Assembly: GCF_008329585.1 (NCBI RefSeq)
Contig: NZ_NPKP01000004.1
Coordinates: 248,001 to 312,000 of the forward strand
Length of the DNA stretch: 64,000 nt
Reading direction: 5' to 3'
DNA from: Mycolicibacterium sp. P9-22
GTDB lineage: Bacteria; Actinomycetota; Actinomycetes; Mycobacteriales; Mycobacteriaceae
The translations under genes and the position numbers were made by a program. The first letter of the stretch is position 1. Every line of letters starts with the position of its first letter. Under the pieces are notes generated by a model. The model was not told the origin of the DNA. It saw only the letters and a program-made list of their open reading frames with translations, and did no database searches. Shown one piece after another: positions 17,729-26,599 of the stretch.

Positions 17729-19291
17729 ATGTCCCGGCCCGATCACGAGGTGGCCATCATCGGCGCGGGCCCGGGTGGCATCGCTTCCGCGCACCACTTG
17801 CGGCGCCAGGGCGTCGATGATTTCGTCATCATCGAACGCGGAGCCGATTTCGGTGGGACCTGGCGCGACAACCACTACCCCGGCCTGGCGGTCGACATCC
17901 CCAGCCTCTGGTATCAGCTGTCCTTCGCCCCGAACCCCGACTGGTCGCGCCTCTTCGCACCGGGACCGGAGCTCTACCGGTATCTGCGCGACACCGCCGC
18001 CCGACTCGGTCTCTACGACCACCTGATCGCCGATGCCGAAGTCCTGCAACAACGCTGGGACGATACAGCCGGGCTCTGGCGCCTCACCATCCGCGGGCGC
18101 CCCGAGCTCACCGCACGGTTTCTGATCAGCTCGGTGGGTGGCTACGTCAACGCCAAACAGCACGTCGACATCGACGGCGCCGAGGACTTCGCGGGCACGA
18201 TACTGCGGCCGAACGCCTGGGACGACAGCTATGTCACCGCGGGTAAACGCATCGCGGTGATCGGCACCGGCTCCAGCGGCGTGCAGATCTCGGCCGCACT
18301 GTCCGCTCAGGCCGCACAGCTCGACATCTACCAACGCACCCCGGCCTGGGTGCTGCCCAAGATCGACTTCGACCTGCCCCCGCTCCTGCGGCGGATCCTG
18401 CGACTTCCCGGCGTCCTGGCGGGTGTGAACACCGCCGGGCGCCTGCTGATGGACGCCGCGATGATCGCACCGGTCGTGCACGTCTTCTCCCGGCTCCCCG
18501 ACCGGGTCCTGGTGCGGCTCATCCCGGCCTACGACGCCTACTGCCGGGCGCTGTACCGGCTGCTGCTGCGGTGCACCGTGCGCGACCCGGCCACCCGGGC
18601 CGCGCTGGTGCCCGAGTACGGCATCGTGGCCAAGCGCCCGGTGATCTCCAGCACGTTCTTGCGCGCATTGAACAATCCGAACACCCGGTTGATCACCACT
18701 CCCATCGAACGCATCACCCGCGACGGCGTGCAGACCGCCGACGGGGTGCACCGGCCCGTCGACCTGCTGGTGGCTGCCACCGGTTACGAACTGTGGACCG
18801 ACCCCGAAACCTACCGTCCAGCAACGATTCTGGGCACCGACGGTTTCGACCTGGCCGAGTTCTACCGGACGCACGGGATGGCCAGCTATGCCGGCACCGC
18901 ACATCCCCGGCTACCGAACCGCTGGGAGATCGTGGGCCCGCACGGGTTCGTCGGTTTCGCCTGGTGCGATTTCGTCGAGACCATGGCCCGGCACGCGGCA
19001 CGCGTGATCGGGCACACCCGCGGCCGCGGCGACCAGGTCGCCGCGGTCACCGAGGAGGCGTTCACCCGCTGGAACGCCGCTATGGCCCGGCGGGGCAAGA
19101 CCGCGCACCTGTACTTCACCGAATGCAACCCGGGTCTGCGCACCTATTTCGTCAACTCCCGCCGCCAGACGGTCTATCACCGTCCGCAGACCATCACCGC
19201 AGCACGATGGTTCGCCCGCCGCGGACCGTTGGACGACTACCGATTCAGCCGGCGCAGTGTGCCGGCACTCACCGAGGAGCAGACCGCATGA
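17729..19291 (+). CDS. FAD-dependent Baeyer-Villiger-type monooxygenase
   Basis: The 520-residue flavoprotein has two Rossmann motifs, IIGAGPGGIASAHHL near the N-terminus for FAD and VIGTGSSGVQISAAL around residue 180 for NADPH, plus the late ATGYELW motif. These fit class B flavin monooxygenases that insert oxygen into ketones. The family fingerprint FxGxxxHxxxW reads F-A-G-T-I-L-R-P-N-A-W, so the expected His is Arg. The ATG at 17729 follows an inverted repeat; an in-frame start 27 nt earlier lies inside that repeat and is rejected. The stop overlaps the SDR start by 4 nt. The pair probably oxidises an alcohol to a ketone and then to an ester or lactone. Confidence 0.87.
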   Translation: MSRPDHEVAIIGAGPGGIASAHHLRRQGVDDFVIIERGADFGGTWRDNHYPGLAVDIPSLWYQLSFAPNPDWSRLFAPGPELYRYLRDTAARLGLYDHLIADAEVLQQRWDDTAGLWRLTIRGRPELTARFLISSVGGYVNAKQHVDIDGAEDFAGTILRPNAWDDSYVTAGKRIAVIGTGSSGVQISAALSAQAAQLDIYQRTPAWVLPKIDFDLPPLLRRILRLPGVLAGVNTAGRLLMDAAMIAPVVHVFSRLPDRVLVRLIPAYDAYCRALYRLLLRCTVRDPATRAALVPEYGIVAKRPVISSTFLRALNNPNTRLITTPIERITRDGVQTADGVHRPVDLLVAATGYELWTDPETYRPATILGTDGFDLAEFYRTHGMASYAGTAHPRLPNRWEIVGPHGFVGFAWCDFVETMARHAARVIGHTRGRGDQVAAVTEEAFTRWNAAMARRGKTAHLYFTECNPGLRTYFVNSRRQTVYHRPQTITAARWFARRGPLDDYRFSRRSVPALTEEQTA

Positions 19292-20109
19292 CCGACCTGC
19301 CGCTGGCCGGACGCGTCGCCTATGTCACCGGAGCCGCTCGCGGGCAGGGCCGTTCGCACTGTGTGCGGCTGGCCCGGGCCGGCGCGGACATCGTCGCGAT
19401 CGACGCGTGCGGGCCGGTCGCGGCGAGCAACGGATACCTCCCGGCCACGGCCGCCGACCTCGCCGAGACGGTCGCCATGGTCGGGGGCGAGGGCCGCAAG
19501 ATCCTCGCCAGCGAGGTCGACGTCCGCGACGCCGACGGACAGCAGCGGGTCGTGGCCGACGGCGTCGAGCAGTTCGGGCGGCTCGATATCGTGGTCGCCA
19601 ATGCCGGTGTGCTGAATTGGGGCCGGCTGTGGGAGATCTCGCCACAGCAATGGCAGGACACCCTGGACATCAACCTGACCGGCGTGTGGAACACCATCCG
19701 GGCCGTCGCCCCGCCGATGATCGAGGCCGGCAACGGCGGCTCGATCATCAACATCAGTTCGGCGGCGGGCATCAAGGCGGTGCCCGGCTGCGGGCACTAC
19801 TGCGCCACCAAATTCGGCGTGGTGGCGCTGACCAACTCGCTGGCCGTCGAACTCGGCCCGTACGGCATCCGGGTGAACTCGGTGCATCCCTACGGCACCG
19901 ACACCCCGATGGGCAATGACGTGGCGATGTACCAGATGTTCGCCGATCACCAGACCTACATCCACAGCTTCTCCCCGGGCGCACTGCCGACCGATTCGCT
20001 GGCCGCACCCGATCTGGTGTCCGATATCGTGCTGTGGCTGGCCGGCGACGGCGCGTCGCTGGTGACGGCAGCCCAGATCCCAGCGGACAAGGGCTATTTG
20101 AAGATCTGA
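19288..20109 (+). CDS. Mycofactocin-type SDR oxidoreductase
   Basis: The 273-residue short-chain dehydrogenase has the cofactor loop TGAARGQGRSHCVRLARAGADIVAIDA, the NAG motif VVANAGVLNWG, and the catalytic Ser (NISSAAG) with Y-C-A-T-K (YCATKFG). The GQGRSH signature near the cofactor loop is typical of SDRs tied to mycofactocin, which in mycobacteria carry a non-exchangeable NAD. Those enzymes oxidise alcohols. Its ATG overlaps the monooxygenase stop by 4 nt (ATGA), which indicates co-translation. A role in converting a secondary alcohol to the ketone used by the monooxygenase is an inference. No mycofactocin biosynthetic gene is in the window. Confidence 0.85.
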   Translation: MTDLPLAGRVAYVTGAARGQGRSHCVRLARAGADIVAIDACGPVAASNGYLPATAADLAETVAMVGGEGRKILASEVDVRDADGQQRVVADGVEQFGRLDIVVANAGVLNWGRLWEISPQQWQDTLDINLTGVWNTIRAVAPPMIEAGNGGSIINISSAAGIKAVPGCGHYCATKFGVVALTNSLAVELGPYGIRVNSVHPYGTDTPMGNDVAMYQMFADHQTYIHSFSPGALPTDSLAAPDLVSDIVLWLAGDGASLVTAAQIPADKGYLKI

Positions 20110-20112
20110 GTT

Positions 20113-22470
20113 CTACTGGCGCGCCATCGCGAGGTTGAACCGCTGCTCCGCGGTGATGAGGTGGTCGTGGTTGTCCTCGCCGATATCGAGCTGCACCCAC
20201 TCGATCTGACCGGTGAAGCGATTTCCGGTAGGCCCGTAGTCCGGTGAGGCCGGCGAACCGGTGTCCGAACCCACATCGCAGGCCTCATCGGCCGAATAGC
20301 CCATCGGGATGGTCTGCTCGACGCGTCCGGCACCGACAACCTTGCCGTCGTAGTACAGCGAGACGTCACCGCCCTTGGCCAGGCCGCCGCCGTCGTAGGT
20401 GAACTCCATCCGGACCTGATGCCTGCCGGTGGGGATCGGTTCGTCGGCGGCGGTGATGTAGTGCTCGATGCCGAAGAAGTTGAAGCAGTACTTCAGCTTT
20501 CCCTCGTGCGCGTACAGCGACCAGCCGCCCACGCTGCCGCCCTGAGTGATGATGACGCCGTTGGCCCCCGACTCGGGCACCACGATGTTCGCCGTCACCG
20601 AGTACGACTTGTTCTTCAAGGTGAGCACCGCCCACTCACTGACCCGCATGCCCTGGAACAGCAACTGGGTGTTGCCGCGGATCAGCTGTGGACGCCCCGC
20701 GATGTCGGGATTGATGCGTTCGAAACCGCGATCGTCCAGCGGCACCACGTTGTACTTCACCGCCTCGATGAGCCAGAGCCGTTGCAGCTCGGCGAGTTTC
20801 TGCGGGTTCTCGGCGGCAAGGTCGCGCGATTGTGTCCAGTCGTCAGGCGCGTAGAGCTCCCAGACATCGTCGTCGAAGGGTGGCGGGGTGTCCGCCTTCC
20901 ACGGCGTGCGGTGTTTGGTCACCGCCGTCCAGCCCTGGAAGTAGATACCGCGGTTGCCCATCATCTCGAAGTACTGGACCTCGTGGGTCTCGGCGGCATC
21001 GGCGGACTGCAGCGTGCCGAGCATGCTGACACCTTCCAGCGGTGCCTGCGCGATGCCGTTGACCAGCGTCGGCGCCGGCAATCCGGCGGCCTCCAGGATC
21101 GTCGGCGCCACATCGATCACGTGATGGAACTGGGATCGGACCTTGCCCGTGTCGGTGATCGCGTTGGGCCAGTGCACAATCGTGCCGTTGCGGGTGCCGC
21201 CCCAGTGCGAGGCCACCTGTTTGGTCCACTGATACGGCGCGCACAGCCCGTGCGCCCAGCCCACCGCATAGTGGTTGTAGGCGTCCGGGGTGCCGAAATC
21301 GTCGATCTTGGACAGCAGGAACTCGGGTGTCTCGATGCCCGGCATGCCATTGAGCGTCGTCATCTCGTTGAAGCAGCCGTTGATCGTGCCTTCGGCCGAG
21401 GCCCCGTTGTCACCGATGATGTAGTAGATCAGGGTGTCGTCGAGGAAGCCGAGTTCCTCGATGGCGTCGACGACCCGGCCGATTTCATGGTCGGTCTGCT
21501 CCAGGAAACCTGCGTAGATCTCCATCTGCCGCGCCAGCACCGGTTTCAGCGCCTCGGGCATGTCGTCCCAGGCCGGGATCTCGTCGTGCCGGGCGGTGAG
21601 TTCGGCGTCACCGGGGACCACGCCGAGCTTCTTCTGCTCGGTGATGATCTTCTCCCGCAGTACATCCCAGCCATCGTCGAACTCGCCCTTATACCTGTCC
21701 GACCATTCTTCGGACACCTGGTGCGGGGCGTGGGTGGCTCCGGGCGCGAAGTACATGAAGAACGGTTTGTCGGGCAGCAGCGCCTTCTGTTGCCGGACCC
21801 AGGTGATCGCGTGGTCGGCGAGATCCTCGGTCAGCGTGTAACCCTCCTCGGGCGAACGAGGCGGTTCGACCGCGGTGGTGCCCTCGTAGAGTCCCGGGTA
21901 GTACTGGTTGGCCTCACCACCGACGAAGCCGTAGAAGTACTCGAAACCCGAGCCGGTCGGCCACTGGTGGAACGGGCCGACGGGGGTCACCTCCCATCCG
22001 GGCACCTCGTGGCACTTGCCGAACTGTGCCGTCGAATAGCCGTTGAGTTTCAGGGTTTCGGCGATCGGCGCCTTGTCCTTGGGCCGGATGCTGTTGTTGC
22101 CCGGCGCCGACGTCGCCATCTCGGTGATGGCGCCCATTCCCACCGAGTGGTGGTTGCGACCGGTCAGCAGCGCCTGCCGGGTGGGTGAGCACAGCGCGGT
22201 GGTGTGGAAGCGGTTGAGCTTCACCCCGCCCGCGGCCAGCCGCTCGGCCACCGGCGTCCGGCACGGTCCGCCGAACGCCGAAGACGCACCGAAGCCGACA
22301 TCGTCGATCAGCACGATGAGCACATTCGGTGCGCCCGCCGGCGGCCGGAGCTCCCGGATCGGCGGGTACTTCGTGTTCGGGTCCTTGGCGTCATAGGTGG
22401 TGAGCCCGACGTGTTTGGCGTCCGGGATGGGCAGCTGTTCGCGCGCGAGATGCGGCTGCGAGGAATTCAT
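20113..22470 (-). CDS. Arylsulfatase (formylglycine-dependent), copy 1
   Basis: The 785-residue sulfatase hydrolyses sulfate esters. The formylglycine site is C94 in L-C-S-P-T-R with TGRN following, and metal-binding D56/D57 lie in LIDDVGFG. The C-terminal 170 or so residues (from about 600) look like a beta-sandwich lectin-like domain (VTANIVVPESGANGVIITQ). The length matches mycobacterial AtsD-type proteins (about 787). No signal peptide is seen, so a cytoplasmic enzyme needing a formylglycine-generating enzyme elsewhere in the genome is expected. Its ATG overlaps the stop of the second sulfatase by 4 nt. The natural sulfated substrate is unknown. Confidence 0.92.
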   Translation of the reverse strand: MNSSQPHLAREQLPIPDAKHVGLTTYDAKDPNTKYPPIRELRPPAGAPNVLIVLIDDVGFGASSAFGGPCRTPVAERLAAGGVKLNRFHTTALCSPTRQALLTGRNHHSVGMGAITEMATSAPGNNSIRPKDKAPIAETLKLNGYSTAQFGKCHEVPGWEVTPVGPFHQWPTGSGFEYFYGFVGGEANQYYPGLYEGTTAVEPPRSPEEGYTLTEDLADHAITWVRQQKALLPDKPFFMYFAPGATHAPHQVSEEWSDRYKGEFDDGWDVLREKIITEQKKLGVVPGDAELTARHDEIPAWDDMPEALKPVLARQMEIYAGFLEQTDHEIGRVVDAIEELGFLDDTLIYYIIGDNGASAEGTINGCFNEMTTLNGMPGIETPEFLLSKIDDFGTPDAYNHYAVGWAHGLCAPYQWTKQVASHWGGTRNGTIVHWPNAITDTGKVRSQFHHVIDVAPTILEAAGLPAPTLVNGIAQAPLEGVSMLGTLQSADAAETHEVQYFEMMGNRGIYFQGWTAVTKHRTPWKADTPPPFDDDVWELYAPDDWTQSRDLAAENPQKLAELQRLWLIEAVKYNVVPLDDRGFERINPDIAGRPQLIRGNTQLLFQGMRVSEWAVLTLKNKSYSVTANIVVPESGANGVIITQGGSVGGWSLYAHEGKLKYCFNFFGIEHYITAADEPIPTGRHQVRMEFTYDGGGLAKGGDVSLYYDGKVVGAGRVEQTIPMGYSADEACDVGSDTGSPASPDYGPTGNRFTGQIEWVQLDIGEDNHDHLITAEQRFNLAMARQ

Positions 22471-24842
22471 TGCCGTGCCATTGCTACTCGGGCCTGCGCT
22501 TTCTGCACTTCTTCTTCATCATGATCTGGTGCCCCCGACACGTCGACGGTGGCCGTGGTGATGGTGCCGGTGAACGCGAACGGTACCGGGTAGAGCTGCG
22601 AGATCTGCGAACCCGGGTTGCGGCCGACGGCGAGTCCGCCGCCGATGCCCAGAGCCAGCGGGACGGTGACGTGAAGTTCACCCTGGCCCACCTGCTCGCC
22701 GTCCACATAGAGCCTGCCGATGCCGGGAGACCCCTTGCCCGCCTTGACATCCGCAGGACCGGTCGGCTCGAACTCATAACTGAGCGCGTGCCTGCCGGCC
22801 GGCACGTCGCCGTCGGAGGCGATGTGGATCTCCTCTGCCCCGACGTAGTTGTGCACATAGTGCAGCTTGCCGCCCTGCACGAACAGGGTGTATCCACCGA
22901 CGTTGCTGCCATGGCAGATCAGCACGCCCTCGTCGCCGGCGCTCACCTCCGCGTCGACGGTGATGCGGTGTGCCCGGTTCAGCACCTTCGCCGCGACGTT
23001 CTCCGGCACCGTCTGGGTGCCCGGGAAGTAGACGTAGGTGTCGCGGGCATCGGTGAGTTGTGGCCGCTCGTCGGCGAATCGCATGGTGCCCCGGCTGTCC
23101 AGCGGCAGCACGTTGTACTTGCCCGCCTCGGTGTACCACAGCGCGATCATCTCGATCAGCCGTGCGCGTTCGGTATCGGCCAGATTGGTGGTCTCCGCCG
23201 GGTCTATGTCGACGTTGTACAGTTCCCAGCCGGTCGCGTCGAGCTCGCGCAGCTTGTCCTCGGTGAGCTCGAGCATGCCGAAGCTGACCCCCGCCTCGGC
23301 GAATGACGTTCCGGGGAACGGGCATACCGCCCGCCAACCGTCGTGATACAGCGATCGGTGGGCGAACATCTCGAAGTACTGGGTGTGATGCTTGGTCGGC
23401 GCGTCCGCGTCGTCGAAGGAGTGCGCCAGGCTCACGCCCTCGATCGGGGACTGCGTGACGCCGCGGATATTGGCAGGCGCCTCGATGCCGAGGGACTCCA
23501 GCACGGTGGGAACCATGTCGATGACATGGCCGTACTGGTGCCGGATCTCGCCCTTGGCCTTGATGCCTCCGGGCCAGTGCACCAGGAACGGATCCGACAC
23601 TCCCCCGCGGTAGGTCTCGCGCTTCCACCGCCGGAACGGCGTGTTGCCCGCGAACGTCCAGCCCCACGGGTAGTGGTTGAAGTATCTGGGTCCGCCGAGT
23701 TCATCGAGCGCGCCCAGGTTCTGTTGCAGGTCGTCGGGCACATTGTTGAAGAACTTGTTTTCGTTGACCGAGCCGTGCGGCCCGCCTTCGGCGCTGGCGC
23801 CGTTGTCCGAGACGACCATGATGAGCGTGTTGTCGAGCTGGCCGGTGGTCTCCAGGAAGTCGAGCAGTCGCCCGATCTGATGGTCGGTGTGCTCAAGGAA
23901 TCCGGCGAACACCTCCATCATGCGGGCGTAGAGCCGGCGTTCGTCGGCCGGCAGCTCGTCCCACTGCTGCACGTCCGGATCGTGGCGGGACAACACCGCA
24001 TCCTGCGACACGATGCCTAATTCCTTCTGCCGCGCGAACACCTTTTCGCGGTAGGCATCCCAGCCGTCGTCGAACTTGCCGGCGTACTTGTCCGCCCACT
24101 CCGTGGGCACGTGGTGCGGGGTGTGCATGGCGCCGGTGGCGAAGTAGAGGAAGAACGGTTTGTCCGGTGCCGCCTGTTTGAGGTCGGCGATGAACTCGAC
24201 GGCCTTGTCGACCAGGTCGACGGTGAGGTGGTAGCCCTGCTCCGGGGTGGCCGGTGGTTCGACCTGGTGGTTGTCGGAAACCAGGTCCGGGTAGTACTGG
24301 TGGGTGTCGCCGCCCAGATATCCGTAGTAGCGCTCGAAGCCACGGCCCAGCGGCCAACGGTCATAGGGCCCGGCGGCACTGATCTGTTCGGCGGGGGTCA
24401 GGTGCCATTTGCCTACGCAGTAGGTGGCGTACCCGTGGGGCAGCAGCATTTCCGACAGGAAGCCGTTCTCGAAGGGTATCGCGCCGTTGGATCCTGGGAA
24501 ACCGGTGGATCCCTCGGTGATGCAGGCCATTCCGTTCGAGTGGTGGTTACGCCCGGTGAGCATGCAGGATCGCGACGGCGAGCACAGCGCGGTGGTGTGC
24601 ATGTTCGTGTACAGCAAACCGCCCGCGGCGATCCGGTTCAGGTTCGGCGTGTCGATCGGCGATCCGTAGCAACCGAACTGTCCGTAGCCGGTGTCGTCGA
24701 GCACGATATAGAGCACGTTCGGCGCACCGGCTTCGGACCGGTTCGGCTTCGGCCAGGCGGGCTCGGAGTCGCCCACCGTGCGGGCCATCCGGCCCGGAAA
24801 TGTTGTGCCGGGCTTGTATTCACGCAGGCTCATCGCACCCAT
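22467..24842 (-). CDS. Arylsulfatase (formylglycine-dependent), copy 2
   Basis: The 791-residue sulfatase has the C87 formylglycine site in L-C-S-P-S-R, TGRNHHSNGM after it, and D49/D50 in VLDDTGYG. It shares layout with copy 1 (including the C-terminal beta-sandwich) but the sequences differ widely, so this is an old duplication. The ATG at 24842 or the one at 24833 could start the gene; neither has a strong ribosome site. It is the first gene of the two-sulfatase operon. The thioesterase gene lies upstream on the same strand, 72 nt away. Together the two enzymes suggest use of sulfate esters for sulfur or carbon. Confidence 0.92.
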   Translation of the reverse strand: MGAMSLREYKPGTTFPGRMARTVGDSEPAWPKPNRSEAGAPNVLYIVLDDTGYGQFGCYGSPIDTPNLNRIAAGGLLYTNMHTTALCSPSRSCMLTGRNHHSNGMACITEGSTGFPGSNGAIPFENGFLSEMLLPHGYATYCVGKWHLTPAEQISAAGPYDRWPLGRGFERYYGYLGGDTHQYYPDLVSDNHQVEPPATPEQGYHLTVDLVDKAVEFIADLKQAAPDKPFFLYFATGAMHTPHHVPTEWADKYAGKFDDGWDAYREKVFARQKELGIVSQDAVLSRHDPDVQQWDELPADERRLYARMMEVFAGFLEHTDHQIGRLLDFLETTGQLDNTLIMVVSDNGASAEGGPHGSVNENKFFNNVPDDLQQNLGALDELGGPRYFNHYPWGWTFAGNTPFRRWKRETYRGGVSDPFLVHWPGGIKAKGEIRHQYGHVIDMVPTVLESLGIEAPANIRGVTQSPIEGVSLAHSFDDADAPTKHHTQYFEMFAHRSLYHDGWRAVCPFPGTSFAEAGVSFGMLELTEDKLRELDATGWELYNVDIDPAETTNLADTERARLIEMIALWYTEAGKYNVLPLDSRGTMRFADERPQLTDARDTYVYFPGTQTVPENVAAKVLNRAHRITVDAEVSAGDEGVLICHGSNVGGYTLFVQGGKLHYVHNYVGAEEIHIASDGDVPAGRHALSYEFEPTGPADVKAGKGSPGIGRLYVDGEQVGQGELHVTVPLALGIGGGLAVGRNPGSQISQLYPVPFAFTGTITTATVDVSGAPDHDEEEVQKAQARVAMARQ

Positions 24843-24843
24843 C

Positions 24844-24867
24844 CCATCAGCTGAACAGACCTGATGG
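24844..24867. promoter_or_regulatory. 7-bp inverted repeat in front of the sulfatase operon
   Basis: CCATCAG (24844-24850) and CTGATGG (24861-24867) are exact reverse complements around a 10-nt centre, placed directly before the first sulfatase start. It may be an operator or a small hairpin in the leader. The short arms could be chance. Confidence 0.3.
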
Positions 24868-24914
24868 AACCCTACGTCGGTGACGATCCGGCGTCAGCCG
24901 AACAACGCTCCGGC

Positions 24915-25817
24915 CTACAGCCGGGATTGTTCTTTGATGCCGGTGTCGGTGGTGCGCAGCGGCCGGATCAGCCCGTCCTGGCTGAACGAGGCGAGCAGCT
25001 CGCCCTCCTCGGTGTGCACGGTGCCGCGCACATGGGACATGCCGGCGCCGACCTGGGTGCTCTCGTGGCCGTAGAGCAGCCAGCCCTGCCACTGCACGGG
25101 CTCATGGAAGGAGACGGAGATGGTCATCGGGGCGGTCGACACCGTCAGATGTGCCTGTGCGGTGCCGATACCTTCGTGGGCTCGCATTGTCGTTGAAATC
25201 CCCAGGTGTCCGGTGAAATACGCGATCAGTGCCTTGGCCAGGTCGTCACGGGCCGGGATCGGATCATAGTGCAGCCAGGCGAACAGCTCCGGCGGCCCGA
25301 CCTCGTCGGGGCTGTTGACGTCGACGACGTCCACCAGCCGCACCTGACGACCGGTCATCGCCATGATGCCCGGCTGAGCTTGGGCCGGCGCCACCACGTC
25401 CGCCCTGGACAAGTGGTGTCGGATCACGTCACCGGAGGGCACATCGGCCAGCACGGTGATGGTGATGCAGCGCTTACCGTTCTGCGAGGCGGTCACCACC
25501 GCGGTCGCCGTGGAACGGCCTTCGGACACCACGTCGATGTCGAGTTCCACCGGCGGGCCGACCAGCACGACACGGGCGAACACGGCGTAGACCGACCGCA
25601 CCGACTTGTCCGGGAAGCGTTTGGCCACCGCGACGATCGCCTGAGCCAGGACCTGGGTGCCCTCCACGACCTGACGATCGTCGGCCCCGGCGAGGCCGGT
25701 CTGTGCGAGGTAGCGGTTCTCGCCGTCGGGTTGCGGCTCGAACAGCTCGAGTAATCCCTCCAGCGTCCACAGCACCCGCTCCTGCTCCTGCGCCTGCACC
25801 TGATCCGATGTCGTCAT
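24915..25817 (-). CDS. TesB-like acyl-CoA thioesterase II
   Basis: The 300-residue protein has the double hot-dog layout of acyl-CoA thioesterase II: two halves of about 140 residues, the first with NRYLAQTGLAGADDRQVVEGTQVLAQAI, the second with FAWLHYDPIPARDDLAKALIAYFTGH and a C-terminal QGWLLYGHESTQVGAGMSHVRGTVHTEEGELLASFSQDGLIR. The closing segment is highly typical (ASFSQDGLIR). It would hydrolyse acyl-CoA to free acid and CoA. The ATG at 25817 follows an AGGAAGGGG ribosome site. It is divergent from the TetR gene, and one likely operator lies between them. The frame extends upstream into the TetR gene and that extension is rejected. Confidence 0.9.
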   Translation of the reverse strand: MTTSDQVQAQEQERVLWTLEGLLELFEPQPDGENRYLAQTGLAGADDRQVVEGTQVLAQAIVAVAKRFPDKSVRSVYAVFARVVLVGPPVELDIDVVSEGRSTATAVVTASQNGKRCITITVLADVPSGDVIRHHLSRADVVAPAQAQPGIMAMTGRQVRLVDVVDVNSPDEVGPPELFAWLHYDPIPARDDLAKALIAYFTGHLGISTTMRAHEGIGTAQAHLTVSTAPMTISVSFHEPVQWQGWLLYGHESTQVGAGMSHVRGTVHTEEGELLASFSQDGLIRPLRTTDTGIKEQSRL

Positions 25818-25847
25818 CGTGCCCCTTCCTGGTGGCTCTGCAAAAAC

Positions 25848-25864
25848 GGTAACGTCATTCTCAC
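25848..25864. promoter_or_regulatory. Candidate TetR operator, site 1
   Basis: GGTAACGTCATTCTCAC lies between the divergent thioesterase (31 nt from its start) and TetR genes (38 nt from its start). It matches the site at 26552-26568 at 15 of 17 positions. The shared core GGTAACGTCATT suggests one regulator binds both. Confidence 0.6.
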
Positions 25865-25902
25865 GGGTTGCACAATGGTTTCGGTCCAGAGGGGGTCCGC
25901 AG

Positions 25903-26544
25903 ATGGCCAAGTCCACGACACGCACGGCGGCAACCGCGCAGGAAGCCGAATCCCGGCCTGCCCGATTCATGAAATCGGCCCTGGAGATCCTCGGCGAGAC
26001 CGGCCGCACCGATTTCACCGTGCTCGCGGTCGTCGAACGTTCCAAGACCTCGCTGCGGTCCTTCTACCAGCACTACTCCTCCAAGGATGAGCTGATGCTG
26101 GCGCTGGTCGACAGGATCATGTCGGAGTCTGCGGCTCGCTGGCGCGCCGACGTGGCGGACCTGGACGCCATCGCGGCGCTGCGCACGCTGGTCACCCGGA
26201 TCAGCGCGCCGGCCGCGTCGACCAAGCAGGACAGCATCAACCGCGGCCTGACCTTCTACAACGACCACCTCGCCGAGACGCTGCCCCGCGAATACGCCCG
26301 CGTGCTGTCTCCGCTGCACCTGCTGATCAGGGACATCATCGCCGCCGGCATCGAACAGGGCGTGTTCCGCGTGGCGTCGGCGACCGAGGTCGACACCGCG
26401 TCCGCCCTCATCATGCAGACCGTGCTCGGCGCGCTGCGTTTGCGCGTGCTCGGCGCCGAGCTCAACGGCGCTCCGGTCGAGGGCAGCCACATCTACGAGT
26501 TCTGCGTGCGAAGTCTACTGCGCGACCCCGGCCACCCGCTCTGA
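25903..26544 (+). CDS. TetR-family transcriptional regulator
   Basis: The 213-residue protein has an N-terminal helix-turn-helix (ALEILGETGRTDFTVLAVVERSKTSLRSFYQHYSSKDELMLALVD) and an alpha-helical ligand domain. The ATG at 25903 is used because GAGGGGG is about 8 nt upstream; the long in-frame extension reads over the operator. The gene is divergent from the thioesterase gene and followed, 55 nt later, by an amidohydrolase. Two near-identical 17-bp sites flank it, which fits autoregulation plus control of both neighbours. The ligand is unknown; a CoA ester of the pathway substrate would be usual for mycobacterial TetR catabolic regulators. Confidence 0.93.
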   Translation: MAKSTTRTAATAQEAESRPARFMKSALEILGETGRTDFTVLAVVERSKTSLRSFYQHYSSKDELMLALVDRIMSESAARWRADVADLDAIAALRTLVTRISAPAASTKQDSINRGLTFYNDHLAETLPREYARVLSPLHLLIRDIIAAGIEQGVFRVASATEVDTASALIMQTVLGALRLRVLGAELNGAPVEGSHIYEFCVRSLLRDPGHPL

Positions 26545-26551
26545 CGATCAT

Positions 26552-26568
26552 GGTAACGTCATTACCAC
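26552..26568. promoter_or_regulatory. Candidate TetR operator, site 2
   Basis: GGTAACGTCATTACCAC has inverted GGTAA/TTACC arms around CGTCA. It lies 32 nt before the amidohydrolase start, so bound regulator would block the promoter of the amidohydrolase/acyl-CoA dehydrogenase operon. It is the better palindrome of the two sites. Confidence 0.62.
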
Positions 26569-26599
26569 TCCACGGAAACCAGCCTTTCAGGAGACGGAA

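Noticed and set aside
20419..22188. 589-codon open frame antisense to sulfatase 1
   Set aside because: Sulfatase motifs are complete on the minus strand; the antisense product has no recognisable domain.
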